This document shows, piece after piece, positions 1 to 9,960 of a stretch of 64,000 bases of DNA. The notes beneath the pieces are model-generated. The model was not told where the DNA came from and did not search any database. It saw only the letters and a program-made list of their open reading frames with translations. Source of the DNA: Culex pipiens pallens (taxonomy: Eukaryota > Arthropoda > Insecta > Diptera > Culicidae); contig NC_068937.1 in NCBI RefSeq assembly GCF_016801865.2, positions 66,631,665-66,695,664 of the forward strand, read 5' to 3'. The first letter of the stretch is position 1. Each line of letters starts with the position of its first letter. The translations under genes were made by a program, and so were the position numbers.

Positions 1-216
1 CCGTTGTTGGGCTCGTAGACGAACTCCCGGATGTTGAACGCCAGCGTTTCGATGATGAATTCTGGACCATTTGAAGTACAACTGGAACCGTCTGCAGGCT
101 TCAACCTCCAGCATCTCCATCATCCTCGCGTTCTGCGCCTCCAGCCGCTCGTTCTGCTTCAGAAGTGGCTTGTACAACAGTTTAACGTCGGGATGAGCGT
201 TGCCCCCATTCGGCAT
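1..216 (-). pseudogene. 5' end of a Ty3/gypsy-type gag, frameshifted
   Basis: Read on the minus strand from an ATG at 216, the frame gives about 50 residues starting MPNGGNAHPDVKLLYKPLL, with a charged helical stretch (KQNERLEAQNARMMEMLEV) typical of the N-terminus of mosquito gypsy-like gag proteins. Near position 61 the sensible frame shifts; the other frame continues with EFIIETLAFNIREFVYEP, which is the kind of sequence that opens the capsid-like part of these gags. The fragment runs off the left edge of the window, so its length is unknown. It lies in the intron upstream of the first visible Rop exon and on the opposite strand. The family assignment comes from sequence style, not from a search. 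The frameshift marks it as a dead copy. Confidence 0.55.
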
Positions 217-413
217 TCATGAGATCCGCAAAAAGGGTGAAAATTTTGCTTTTTCCTCGTAGCCAGTGTTGTTTTCGTGAGAGCTAAATTATTTGATTCT
301 TGTTTGTTCGAGTGTGAGATGGTGAATGATTGATGGCTGCTTCGATTGCTTGAATGGGTTGCTTCGTTACTCCAGAGTGTTCAACATTATAACTTTGTAT
401 TTATTTATTTTAG
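217..413 (+). other. Rop intron, 3' part
   Basis: No coding signal is visible. The stretch ends in a pyrimidine-rich tract and TAG at 411-413, an acceptable splice acceptor for the exon that follows. An ATG at 346 opens the same frame as the exon, but the residues between 346 and 413 do not resemble Sec1 proteins and are read as intron. Confidence 0.7.
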
Positions 414-1757
414 TGAATGGGATGGCAATGTTGAGCTAGCTCAAATGGTGCAGCAAAAACTTGACGCTTATAAAGCAGATGAACCAACTATGGGTGAAGG
501 TCCAGAAAAAGCTAGATCCCAATTAATAATTTTGGACCGTGGTTTTGACTGCGTTTCTCCATTATTACATGAACTTACGCTTCAAGCTATGGCGTATGAT
601 TTGCTACCCATTGTAAATGACGTTTATAAATTTATTCCATCGCCTAATGCAGCTGAAAAGGAAGTTTTACTAGATGAAAACGATGATTTATGGGTTGATT
701 TACGTCACCAACATATTGCTGTAGTATCTCAAAGTGTCACTCAGTACTTAAAAACATTTACGGAATCAAAACGTCTAACCCAAACAGAAAAGCAGTCAAT
801 GAAAGATTTATCACAAATGATAAAAAAAATGCCACAATATCAAAAACAGCTGTCAAAATACTCAACTCATTTACACCTCGCAGAAGATTGCATGAAATCA
901 TACCAAGGCTATGTTGATAAATTATGCCGCGTTGAACAAGATCTGGCAATGGGCACTGATGCTGAAGGAGAAAAAATTAAAGATCATATGCGTAATATAG
1001 TACCTATTTTGTTGGATCAGTCCGTATCAAATTATGACAAAGTACGAATTATCGCGCTGTACGTCATGATTAAAAATGGCATTTCAGAGGAAAACTTGAC
1101 TAAACTTGTAACGCATGCCCAGATTGAACCAAAGGAAAGAGAAATGATTACAAATCTCAATTATTTGGGAATTAACGTTATAGCAGATGTAAGTTTGCTT
1201 TTTATTTGACATGCCAATCCACTGTATCACTGTATCTTTAACCTTTAATTTTTCAGGGCAATCGTAAAAAAACTTACACAGTTCCACGTAAAGAAAGAAT
1301 CAATGAGCACACATATCAAATGTCAAGATGGACTCCTGTGATTAAAGACATCATGGAAGATTCCATAGATAACAAGCTTGATGAACGTCACTTCCCGTTC
1401 CTAGGTGGTCGGAAAACGGCAGGTTTTCATGCCCCAACAAGGTATATATTTCATCTGTTCTGCTTATTTTCTATACTACCTTTTACTTCAGAATCTATGG
1501 ATGGTAATTTTACAAAAATACACTTTTTTTATAGCAGTGCGCGCTATGGACACTGGCATAAGGATAAATCGCAAACGGCTGTTAAAAACGTTCCACGGTT
1601 AGTTGTATTTGTTATTGGAGGAGTAAGCTACTCAGAAATCCGTTGTGCTTATGAAGTGACTAGTGCTGTAAAAAATTGGGAAGTTTATATTGGATCATCG
1701 CATATATTGACACCGGAAACATTTCTTAGTGATTTAGGATCCCTCAATAAAGAATAA
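414..1757 (+). CDS. Rop: Rop / syntaxin-binding protein (Sec1/Munc18 family), 3' exons
   Basis: This is the C-terminal two-thirds of a neuronal Sec1/Munc18 protein, which binds syntaxin and is needed for synaptic-vesicle docking and SNARE assembly at the plasma membrane. Three exons are visible: 414-1188, 1257-1441 and 1535-1757, with introns 1189-1256 (GTAAGT...TTTCAG) and 1442-1534 (GTATAT...TTATAG). Joined, they give about 393 residues of a family that is usually near 590-600. Diagnostic stretches include LDRGFDCVSPLLHELTLQAM, YKADEPTMGEGPEKARSQL, HLHLAEDCMKSYQGYVDKLC, LAMGTDAEGEKIKDHMRNIV, APT-SSARYGHWHKDK and the C-terminal GSSHILTPETFLSDLGSL. The TAA stop is at 1755-1757. The upstream exons and promoter lie to the left of the window. 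No stop or frameshift is seen, so the gene looks functional. Strong recognition. Confidence 0.95.
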
Positions 1758-1905
1758 ATAATGTCTAAAAGGTTTATGTATCCCGCTAACGTAAGTGCAA
1801 AATGCACTTTCTCCGTTATTTGCAGTTGAAATAAATAACTTAGCATGGCCATCGATATGTACTACAAATTAATGAATAAATAAATATAACAAATAAAAAC
1901 TTCAA
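1758..1905 (+). promoter_or_regulatory. Rop 3' UTR with polyadenylation signals
   Basis: Directly after the stop the sequence is AT-rich and holds several AATAAA hexamers (about 1752, 1875 and 1892). These are the plausible 3' end signals of Rop. Which one is used cannot be told from sequence. Confidence 0.5.
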
Positions 1906-1919
1906 ATATTGTTTAAAAC

Positions 1920-2340
1920 GTAGTGTAACCACGGCTAGTCACAACTGTCATCCACATATAAAGCGATTAAAGTCAAAATCGAACCAAAATCAAACCAAGT
2001 TTTTAGCGCGTGGCGTTTGAAAATGTCGTATGCGCAAAAAAAGCAAAGCAATCCACTTTAACGACCCCCGGGTCTTTTGTGGTCTCTGTTGCAAGTTTCT
2101 GCTCATTTCTAGGCGTCCGAAGGTTATGTGTGGTGAGTCACTCTAAATCTCTTTTACGCTAATGGACCGACGTTTTACTTCCTTATCCGATAGGAGGCGC
2201 ATTGGACATAAATTATAAAAATAAAAAATAAAATCAGCCTTTTTTTCTTTAAAAAGATTTACGTTTAATCCTAGGTTTAATCTCAAATTCGAACTTGGGA
2301 ACCATTTGCAGGCCAAGGATTGATACCTAAGAGCATGTCA
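1920..2340. repeat. dispersed repeat downstream of Rop
   Basis: About 100 bp at 1935-2038 matches, in inverted orientation and with small indels, the sequence at roughly 53043-53130, just upstream of the cullin exon; shared blocks include ACTGTCATCCACATA and AAACCAAGTTTTT. The next part (about 2050-2200) has no reading frame of interest. At 2260-2340 the minus strand has a loose tRNA B-box look (AGTTCGAATTTGAG). These are read as remnants of short interspersed repeats. Confidence 0.45.
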
Positions 2341-2344
2341 ACCT

Positions 2345-2673
2345 TCTGTGGCCGAATGGTTACGGGTTTCGCCTCATAAGCGGAATGTCATGGGTTCTTC
2401 TCAGGGTGGCAGCCTTAGGTTTAAGTTCAGAGGTAGCAGCTACCGCATGAGTATAAAACGGGTGCTTCACGTGCTCTTCAAGCATGTGATCGATCTTGGG
2501 ATATATTCCTTTGCGCCTCTCTCCCAAAATACTTTCCTCGTGTCTTCGCATGTAAATAATGCCCAGCCGATCGGTATTGCACTGCAGTCCAGTCGCATTG
2601 TCCGTATCAGAGCAAAGGGAACACCGCAAATATAGCACCACAAAAGACAATGGATTACCGGACGGGCCAAAAT
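2345..2673 (+). mobile_element. tRNA-derived SINE-like repeat
   Basis: The head has a good RNA polymerase III A-box (TGGCCGAATGG at 2351) and, about 45 bases on, a decayed B-box (GGGTTCTTCTC). The spacing is that of a tRNA. It cannot be a working tRNA because the T-arm does not pair. A non-tRNA body of about 250 bp follows, up to the copia LTR. This is the layout of a tRNA-derived SINE. The 3' boundary is not defined, since the copia element inserted there. Confidence 0.5.
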
Positions 2674-2848
2674 TGTTGAGATAACAACCACTGCCCCTCT
2701 CTTTTTGCTGCGCTACTGCGCTCGACGTGAGTGACGTGCTCTTCCAGCTGTCACAGTCTGTTTATATTAATAAATGTCTTTTTCAACCGCTTTGACTGTA
2801 CGCACGCGTTTTCGTCGTTCCTCCTGTAAGCCATCCGAAACCTCTTGA
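2674..2848 (+). repeat. copia 5' LTR
   Basis: The left member of the LTR pair. It holds AATAAA near 2770 and differs from the right LTR at only a few bases. Confidence 0.9.
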
Positions 2849-2863
2849 GGTTATGGGCCCAGG
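2849..2863 (+). promoter_or_regulatory. primer-binding site, initiator tRNA-Met half-molecule type
   Basis: GGTTATGGGCCCAGG abuts the 5' LTR. It pairs with the anticodon stem-loop region of insect initiator tRNA-Met rather than the tRNA 3' end, as in Drosophila copia. Confidence 0.75.
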
Positions 2864-2909
2864 TCGTTTCAAGTCCGGGTAGTTTTTTTTCGCAAGTTAA
2901 GTTTTCGCG

Positions 2910-4859
2910 ATGTCGGAGGGAGCAGTTGTCCGTGAAGACCGGTACCATGTCGCTCTGTTCGACGGTACAAATTACGCGTCCTGGAAGCTGAGAGTTCGGG
3001 TACTCCTGGAGGAGTATGAACTCTGGGACTGCGTGGAGAGTGACGTGGGCGAGATCTTGGAGATCGTCGTGAAGCCGGAAGATGCCCCGGCGGCCCAGAC
3101 GGCGAAGCAGAATCGACGGGAGCTGGAGCTCAAGCGGCGGCGGAAGTGCAGGCGACTCCTGATCGAGCGGATCCACGACTCGCACCTGGAATATGTGCAC
3201 GACAAGGTATCGCCGAAGCAAATCTGGTGCACGCTGCAGGATGTGTTCCAGCGGAAGAGCATCGCCACTCGCATGCACCTGAAACGCCAAATTGTGGGCA
3301 TGCGGTTCGAAAGTGGACGGCTGGCGGATCATTTTCTGCGTTTCGACCGGCTGGTCCGGGAGTTCCGTGGAACCGGTGCTGTGATGGAGGAGCTGGATGC
3401 AGTTTGCCATCTGCTGCTGAGCTTGGGGACGGCGTTTCCGGCGGTTGTGACCTCCATCGAAACCATGGCGGAGGATAACCTCACAATGGAGTTTGTGAAA
3501 TGCCGGCTGCTGGACGAGGAAACAAAGCAGCAAGGCATGGGCGAACGAGAGAGCGAGATGGCTGCATTTTACGGCGCGAGACAGCAGAAAAAGTTGCGCT
3601 GTTTTTCGTGCAAGAAGGAAGGCCACAAAAGTGTCGACTGCCCAGCGAAGAAGAAACAACACAGTGAGAGTGCGAATGTTGCTGGCTCGAGCGAGCGCAA
3701 CAGTGTTTGTTTTGTTGGTGTGCGCGGTGCTGAGCCGCAGAAAAAGCAGCGGCAAGTGAAGTGGTTCCTGGACTCGGGAGCGTCCGATCACCTGGCGCGG
3801 GATAAACATCTGTTTACGGACCTGCGCCGACTGTCGGAGCCGATCGAGATCGCCGTGGCCAAGAATGGCCAGTCTGTGGTTGCGGAGCACTGCGGTACTG
3901 TGAAGATGACGGCGTTTGTGAATGGCCGATCGATTGAGTGCACAGTGAAGAACGTTTTGTTTACACCGCACCTGCGGCACAATCTGCTGTCTGTTGTGCG
4001 GATCGAGCAGGCCGGAATGCGTGTTGTTTTTGAGAACGGAAAAGCTCAGATTTACCGTGGAAACGAGCTGATCGTGTGTGGTGCTCGTCGGAACAGTCTG
4101 TACGAAATGGATTTTCGTACTGTCGATCGTGAAAAGTTGTTGTGCGATCGTGCACAAACAGAGCATAATTTGATTGCTCTCGCTGAATGTTACATGGTGT
4201 CAACCCCGAAGCAGATCGTTGGCAGAAAGTGCAAGAAAACGATCGTTTGCGACACGTGCGGTGCAGGTAAACAAACACCGTGTGGAACTTGGGTTGTACC
4301 CAGTCGGAGAGATGTCGGGTACGAAGCCGGTGAACGGGTTGAAGTCGGGCTGGAAAGAAAGCAGCAGAATTTGGTGCGTCCGATTGCTGCCGATGCTGAT
4401 GAACCTGGTGGTGATCCCGCTGAAGAAGAATTTGGCCGTTGGGACGAAGAACCTGAAACTGAGCCGAATGATCGAGAAAATGAAGAATCCGGAACAGCTT
4501 GTGCGGATGGAGAAACGGGCCGTGGACGCGGATTCGCCTTGTTTGCTACGAGTTACATCGACAACATCACGCAAACGATTGCTGAGAGGACGAAACCGGA
4601 CGAGGTGATTGATTCGTTGGGGTGCAATAAAAATTGTTCTTTGACGATGCTCCCCATTGGTCGCACACCGGTCACCTGCAAGTGGAGTCGTTTGAAGCGA
4701 GGTGACGGAGTTGTGGCTGACAAGTACGAGGCGAACCAGAACGTTCCGGCTGGTGTTTTCGTTGGATCATCAAGAAGAAGAAGAACGCGCAGCCAGATGG
4801 ACTTCAGCAGGGGAACGCCCCGAGGTGTTGGCTGCGTCGATTGCCGTGTAAGAGTGTAG
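2910..4859 (+). CDS. copia Gag-protease fusion with pol remnants, open 649-codon frame
   Basis: The ORF begins at an ATG 61 bp after the 5' LTR. Residues 1 to about 215 are a copia-type Gag (FDGTNYASWKLRVRVLLEEY near the start). A CX2CX4HX4C zinc knuckle, CFSCKKEGHKSVDC, lies near residue 231, and the aspartic protease motif WFLDSGASDHL near residue 285. A pre-integrase-like segment runs to about residue 455 and contains a few Cys residues. The integrase D,D-E core is missing. An acidic linker follows, then a scrap of the reverse transcriptase N-terminus (LPIGRTPVTCKWSRLKR, about residue 581). The RT YVDD box and RNase H are gone. Intact copia polyproteins are roughly 1300-1400 residues. The frame has no stop despite the deletions, so it could still make Gag and protease. 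Confidence 0.9.
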   Translation: MSEGAVVREDRYHVALFDGTNYASWKLRVRVLLEEYELWDCVESDVGEILEIVVKPEDAPAAQTAKQNRRELELKRRRKCRRLLIERIHDSHLEYVHDKVSPKQIWCTLQDVFQRKSIATRMHLKRQIVGMRFESGRLADHFLRFDRLVREFRGTGAVMEELDAVCHLLLSLGTAFPAVVTSIETMAEDNLTMEFVKCRLLDEETKQQGMGERESEMAAFYGARQQKKLRCFSCKKEGHKSVDCPAKKKQHSESANVAGSSERNSVCFVGVRGAEPQKKQRQVKWFLDSGASDHLARDKHLFTDLRRLSEPIEIAVAKNGQSVVAEHCGTVKMTAFVNGRSIECTVKNVLFTPHLRHNLLSVVRIEQAGMRVVFENGKAQIYRGNELIVCGARRNSLYEMDFRTVDREKLLCDRAQTEHNLIALAECYMVSTPKQIVGRKCKKTIVCDTCGAGKQTPCGTWVVPSRRDVGYEAGERVEVGLERKQQNLVRPIAADADEPGGDPAEEEFGRWDEEPETEPNDRENEESGTACADGETGRGRGFALFATSYIDNITQTIAERTKPDEVIDSLGCNKNCSLTMLPIGRTPVTCKWSRLKRGDGVVADKYEANQNVPAGVFVGSSRRRRTRSQMDFSRGTPRGVGCVDCRVRV

Positions 4860-4935
4860 ACGGGATGCTTCGGATTGTCCGGAGAGTTGGAGCTACTGTT
4901 TTTGTAGTTGAGATGGTGCTGTGGTTGAGCAGGGG

Positions 4936-5109
4936 TGTTGAGATAACAACCACTGCCCCCTCTTTTTGCTGCGCTACTGCGCTCGACATGAGTGACGTGC
5001 TCTTCCAGCTGTCACAGTCTGTTTATATTAATAAAAGTCTTTTTCAACCGCTTTGACTGTACGCACGCGTTTTCGTCGTTCCTCCTGTAAGCCATCCGAA
5101 ACCTCTTGA
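4936..5109 (+). repeat. copia 3' LTR
   Basis: The right member of the LTR pair, directly after AGGGG and followed by the AAAAT target duplication. Confidence 0.9.
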
Positions 5110-5114
5110 AAAAT

Positions 5115-5344
5115 TTCTCATAGATGGCGCTGTTCGTTTGGTAGTAAGAAATTTAAATTTGTTCTACGAAATTCACTTTTTTTGTGAATATTTCAAAAAC
5201 TACATATCTCAGGGCGACAAAATTTGACCTGCTGATTTACAAAAAAATTAGCTTTCACCAGGTCAAATTTTATCCCTAACCGATGTTTAATTTGGGAAAT
5301 ATTTAATTCAAATTGATTTCCCCCATACATTTTTCAAACTGCTT
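5115..5344. other. AT-rich spacer between copia and the palindrome
   Basis: No gene or clear repeat is seen. A short self-complementary pair (TTTTTCAAAC at about 5331 and GTTTGAAAAA at 5349) straddles the left end of the palindrome. Confidence 0.4.
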
Positions 5345-5500
5345 CCCTGTTTGAAAAATGTCGCACGTCGTACGAGTTGTCGCACGGTTTTGATTTTACC
5401 GTTTCGATATCGATTGGTCGAAAGGACGACAAACGTACGACAAACACTCGACATGCCCGACGTTGTTTTTTCCATCGATTTACCTTCAATTCGACGTCGA

Positions 5501-5876
5501 TTATCGTCGACGCAAACAGTTTGACAGTTCTCTTCAGTTGAACTTGTTCGGACTTGATTGCAACCGAGTCGAACAAATTGTTGTTGGTTTTAGGCTTTGG
5601 GAGGATTTTGGCCAGTTTAAAGGTAAGTTGTGTTCTAGATTGAATTACTTTTTCTGCCGGAAAGTTCCGGCCGGAGTGGGCGACAACCGAATCAAATTGT
5701 CTTGTATTCCAGGTCTTCGTGGCGGTATAGGAGGAAGAGGAGGACGGGAAATATGGATTACTCGGCGAGCCATTCCGGAAGACGGGACGGGAAGGAACCA
5801 GTTTGCGATCGAGGAAGCCGTTAGTGTTTGGTGTTTTACTTTCCGCGGGAGGTTGCCTCCATATCTAATGGAACTG
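5501..5876 (+). other. exon-intron-like segment, left arm
   Basis: A donor (AAAGGTAAGTT at 5620) and an acceptor (TTGTATTCCAG ending 5712) frame a 90-bp intron-like piece. A second donor-like GTGAGT lies at 5877. The same GTAAGT and TTCCAG occur at mirror positions in the right arm (about 11180 and 11100). After the acceptor a short frame includes SHSGRRDGKEPVCDRGS, also present in the other arm. I do not recognise the protein. The right arm lacks about 100 bp after this segment. Confidence 0.5.
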
Positions 5877-5949
5877 GTGAGTCATGTTTTAGAAACGATG
5901 GAGGAGGTGTGCTGGGAGTGCGATTGGACGATCGAAATTAAAAATTAGA

Positions 5950-6825
5950 TGAACATCACAAATTCTTAACTTTTTAATCCAATAATGCTTAAAAAAAACT
6001 TCAACGCTGATTTGATTTGATAATTATAAAATTAAATTATAAAGTTTTTCATTCTTAATTTAAAATTCTAGCATTCCAGAACTTAAGAATGCAAGAAATT
6101 GAAAATTCTAAATTCATTTAATTTCTTGATATTGTGCAAATTGTTAATATTCTTAAATTATACAATTCATTAATTTAAAATTCTCAAAGTCTTCAAATAT
6201 TAAAAAAAATTAAACTCTAAAATATGAAAATTTTAAAATTGACAATAATTTAAATATTAAAATTCCCTAATTCTTAAATACAAAATTTTTCAATTCATAA
6301 ATACTAAAAATCTAACATTATAAAGTTCATAAATTCCCAAAACGTTAGTCGCGCGAGTTGAAATTTTGAATTCTAAAATTCTAAAAATTATATGTTCTAA
6401 AATTCCAAAATTGTAAATTCTAAAAATGCTAAAATTCAAATAATTTATATTTTTAAATAAAAATTATCAAAAATTCTATCTGGTATAAATTCTACGCATT
6501 TTAAAAATTAGTAAGTTTCTTAAAATTCTACAAATTAAAAAAATCTCTTTTTTTTTTGCACATCTAAAATTTTTGATAATTTTAAATAAAACAAATTTAA
6601 AAAATTCTAAAAATTAAAAAAAATACAAAAATTTTACAAAATATATTTTTTAAATTTTAAAAATGTTAAAGTTTTTATTTCTTTTAAATATTTTAAACTT
6701 TAAAAAAATCTTTTAAAAAAATCTAAAAATTCTTAAATTTTAAAATTGGAAAAAATCTAAAATCTATTAACTTTTGAAATTTTTCAAGGACTTTACAATG
6801 TAGAAATTAAAAAAAATGGTCTAAT
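5950..6825. other. AT-rich left arm, decayed octamer sequence
   Basis: Low-complexity A/T sequence full of AAATTCTA-like words, with no coding signal. It is the mirror of about 9960-10900 in the right arm. It looks like degenerated octamer satellite next to the homogeneous array. Confidence 0.6.
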
Positions 6826-7463
6826 GAATTTTAGAATTTTAGAATTTTAGAATTTTAGATTTTTAGAATTTTAGAATTTTAGAATTTTAGAATTTTAGAA
6901 TTTTAGAATTTTAGAATTTTAGAATTTTAGAATTTTAGAATTTAAGAATTTAAGAATTTTAGAATTTTAGAATTTTAGAATTTTAGAATTTTAGAATTTT
7001 AGAATTTTAGAATTTTAGAATTTTAGAATTTTAGAATTTTAGAATTTTAGAATTTTAGAATTTTAGAATTTTAGAATTTTAGAATTTTAGAATTTTAGAA
7101 ATTTAGAATTTTAGAATTTTAGAATTTTAGAATTTTAGAATTTTAGAATTTTAGAATTTTAGAATTTTAGAATTTTAGAATTTTAGAATTTTAGAATTTT
7201 AGAATTTTAGAATTTTAGAATTTTAGAATTTTAGAATTTTAGAATTTTAGAATTTTAGAATTTTAGAATTTTAGAATTTTAGAATTTTAGAATTTTAGAA
7301 TTTTAGAATTTTAGAATTTTAGAATTTTAGAATTTTAGAATTTTAGAATTTTAGAATTTTAGAATTTTAGAATTTTAGAATTTTAGAATTTTAGAATTTT
7401 AGAATTTTAGAATTTTAGAATTTTAGAATTTTAGAATTTTAGAAATTAAGAATTTTAGAATTT
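6826..7463. repeat. octamer satellite (TTTTAGAA)n, left arm
   Basis: About 80 near-perfect copies of an 8-bp unit, TTTTAGAA, with a few single-base variants. The reverse complement array occupies the matching position in the right arm. Confidence 0.95.
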
Positions 7464-7856
7464 GATGATGAGATGATGATGCTGAAATTTGTAAACGTCT
7501 GATCATTAAATATTTTTAGAATTCTCAAATTTGGTACAATCTTTAAATAATAATAATATTGTCGGATTTTTTAATTATTTGCAGTAATTTGAGTTTTATA
7601 CGTTTTTAAATTTAAATTTTTAAGATGTCTTCAATTAGAATTCTTTTTAAAAAAAACCAATGCGCCATGGGTTTTCTATGTACATAGGACATTTTGTAAA
7701 AGTAAGCGAGAATAAATAAATTTAGTTTTTCTTTTATAGTTACAAAATATTTGAATATTACATATTTGAAATTGTATTGTTTTGAAATTTTATTATTATT
7801 ATTATTGAATTCTGAATTTAATTTATAAATTCTTGCTTGTTGTTATATTTTTTCAG

Positions 7857-8160
7857 GCAACAAACATATTCTGATCTGATCCTGCCGGAAACCATGCGTC
7901 CCCGTGTGGTCCCGCGTGGCTTCCGTAGAACCCAAGGAAGCAGCCTCTCGTACTCCGGTAAACATCAATCCGTCGGAGGTTCAAGATCGTCGCCAAGGTG
8001 TCGCATCCGGGTTTTGATCAGCGCGTCGAGGAGCAAAAGTCCAACACGGCCAAGATGCTGCCACGGCCGCCTCCAACATCCAAGCCGGAAGCTGCGGTCA
8101 AGGCAAATCCCGAAGGAAGCAAAGTTGGAGAAGAATCGGCGATCCGCAAGTGAAATTAAG
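7857..8160 (+). other. terminal exon-like segment, left arm
   Basis: It is preceded by a good acceptor (TATTTTTTCAG ending 7856) that is conserved in the right arm (AG at 9205-9206 on the minus strand). One frame runs KIVAKVSHPGFDQRVEEQ, then KMLPRPP and KPEAAVKANPEGSKVGEES to a stop. The right arm keeps KIVAKASHTGFDQLVEEQ and KPVAAVKANPEGSQVGEE, with an indel between. The protein is not recognised. An AATAAA occurs shortly after the stop (about 8198). It may be a captured host gene end. Confidence 0.45.
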
Positions 8161-8249
8161 TGAACAAGTAATATTTTTGTGAAATTTTGACAGTTGAAAT
8201 AAAAAAAAAACAATAAAAACAAAACAACAGTTTTTTTCAACTGCAACAT

Positions 8250-8760
8250 AACCTAAAAATCCGAAATGACAGCACACGACAATAGCACGACATTCTAAAT
8301 AACAAAACCGTGCGACGTCGGTCGAATGTCGTACGACAATGTCGTACAATTTCGATCATCGATCGCACGACAAATACGACATTTTGGTGCAAAAACGTAT
8401 GACATTCGCGCGAAAGTCGCACGACATTGTCGAGCGACGTCGTACAATTGCACGGACGACAAACGACGGACGTCTGACGGACTTTTCAGTCAGGGTTACT
8501 ACCACCCTGACTGAAAAGTCCGTCGGACGTCCGTCGTTTGTCGTCCGTGCAATCGTACGACGTCGCACGACAATGTCGCGCGACTATCGCACGAATGTCA
8601 AACGTTTTTGCACCAAAATGTCGTATTTGTCGTGCGATCGATAATCGAAATTGTACGACATTGTCGTACGACATTCGACCGACGTCGCACGGTTTTGTTA
8701 TTTAGAATGTCGTGCTATTGTCGTGTGCTGTCATTTCGGATTTTTGGGTTATGTTGCAGT
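8250..8760. repeat. central palindrome with GTCGTACGAC motif clusters
   Basis: The two innermost 250-bp arms are almost perfect inverted repeats built from words such as GTCGTACGAC, GTCGCACGAC and TGTCGTGCGA. Similar words occur just inside both outer ends (5350-5460 and 11380-11465). Subterminal clusters of one motif are common at transposase-binding ends. That role is an inference. Confidence 0.75.
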
Positions 8761-8869
8761 TGAAAAAACTGTTGTTTTGTTTTTATTGATTTTTTTTTTA
8801 TTCCAGCTGTCAAAATTTCACAAAAATATTAATTGTACACTTAATTTTACTTCCCCAACTTGGCTTCCT

Positions 8870-9205
8870 ATTTTTCTTCCCCAACTTGGCTTCCTTCTGG
8901 ATTTGCCTTGACCGCAGCTACCGGCTTGGGTGTTGGTGTTCTTCTGAGGCGGCCGTGGCAGCATCTTGGTCGTGTTGGACTTTTGTTCCTCGACGAGCTG
9001 ATCAAAACCCGTATGCGACGCCTTGGCGACGATCTTGGATCTCCGACGGATTGATGTTTACCGGAGTACGAGGAAACGTGGGTTTTGTGGAGTACGAGTA
9101 CGAAAAAAACGGGGCTGCTTCCGTGGATTCTACGGAAGCCACGAGTGACCACACGGGAACGCATTTCGGTTTCCGGCAGAATCAGATTGGAATATGTTTG
9201 TTGCC
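8870..9205 (-). other. terminal exon-like segment, right arm
   Basis: The minus-strand counterpart of 7857-8160. It keeps the acceptor and most of the reading frame but carries an insertion coding SYSYSTKPT-like residues and an internal frame change. Divergence between the arms shows they are not an assembly mirror artefact. Confidence 0.45.
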
Positions 9206-9475
9206 TGAAAAAAATATATCAATTGGCAAGAATTTATAAATTAAATTCAGATTTCAATAATAATAATAATTATAAAATTTCAATTCTGTTTTTTTTGAAC
9301 TATGAAAGAAAAACTAAATTTATGAACTTTCAAAATTTAAACATTTAAAAAAGAATTATAAATAATAGATGTCTAGATAGATGATAGATTTAAATTTAAA
9401 ATTATTGCAATTAGTTTTGAAATCCGAGAATATTATTATTTGAAAATTGTACCTGATTTAAGAATGCTAAAAAAA

Positions 9476-9960
9476 TTTAAAATTCTAAAATTCTAAAATT
9501 CTAACATTCTAAAATTCTAAAATTCTAAAATACTAAAATTCTAAAATTCTAAAATTCTTAAATTCTAAAATTCTAAAATTCTAAAATTCTAAAATTCTAA
9601 AATTCTAAAATTCTAAAATTCTAAAATTCTAAAATTCTAAAATTCTAAAATTCTAACATTCTAAAATTCTAAAATTCTAAAATTCTAAAATTCTAAAATT
9701 CTAAAATTCTTAAATTCTAAAATTCTAAAATTCTAAAATTCTAAAATTCTAAAATTCTAAAATTCTAAAATTCTAAAATTCTAAAATTCTAAAATTCTAA
9801 AATTCTAAAATTCTAAAGTCTAAAATTCTAAAATTCTAAAATTCTAAAATTCTAAAATTCTAAAATTCTAAAATTCTAAAATTCTAAAATTCTAAAATTC
9901 TAAAATTCTAAAATTCTAAAATTCTAAAATTCTAAAATTCTAAAATTCTAAAATTCTAAT
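9476..9960. repeat. octamer satellite (AAAATTCT)n, right arm
   Basis: About 60 copies of the complement of the left-arm octamer. The array is shorter than its partner (about 485 versus 638 bp), so the two have changed copy number independently. Confidence 0.95.

Larger units (their letters stand above)
2674..5109 (+). mobile_element. internally deleted Ty1/copia LTR retrotransposon
   Basis: Two near-identical direct repeats, 2674-2848 and 4936-5109 (175 and 174 bp, about four differences), bound a 2.09 kb internal region. Both begin TGTTGAGATAACAACCACTG and end CCGAAACCTCTTGA. A 5-bp target duplication, AAAAT, flanks the element (2669-2673 and 5110-5114). Directly after the 5' LTR lies GGTTATGGGCCCAG, which is complementary to the anticodon arm of initiator tRNA-Met. 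That internal half-tRNA primer is a hallmark of copia. A short purine tract (AGGGG) precedes the 3' LTR. At 2.4 kb it is about half the length of a full copia element. The high LTR identity points to a recent insertion. Confidence 0.92.

Noticed and set aside
2348..2420. Candidate functional tRNA gene
   Set aside because: The B-box and T-arm are degenerate and a SINE body follows.
2751..4166. Long 471-codon minus-strand frame through the copia element
   Set aside because: It is the antisense shadow of the Gag-protease frame; its residues show no domain and the + strand has clear motifs.
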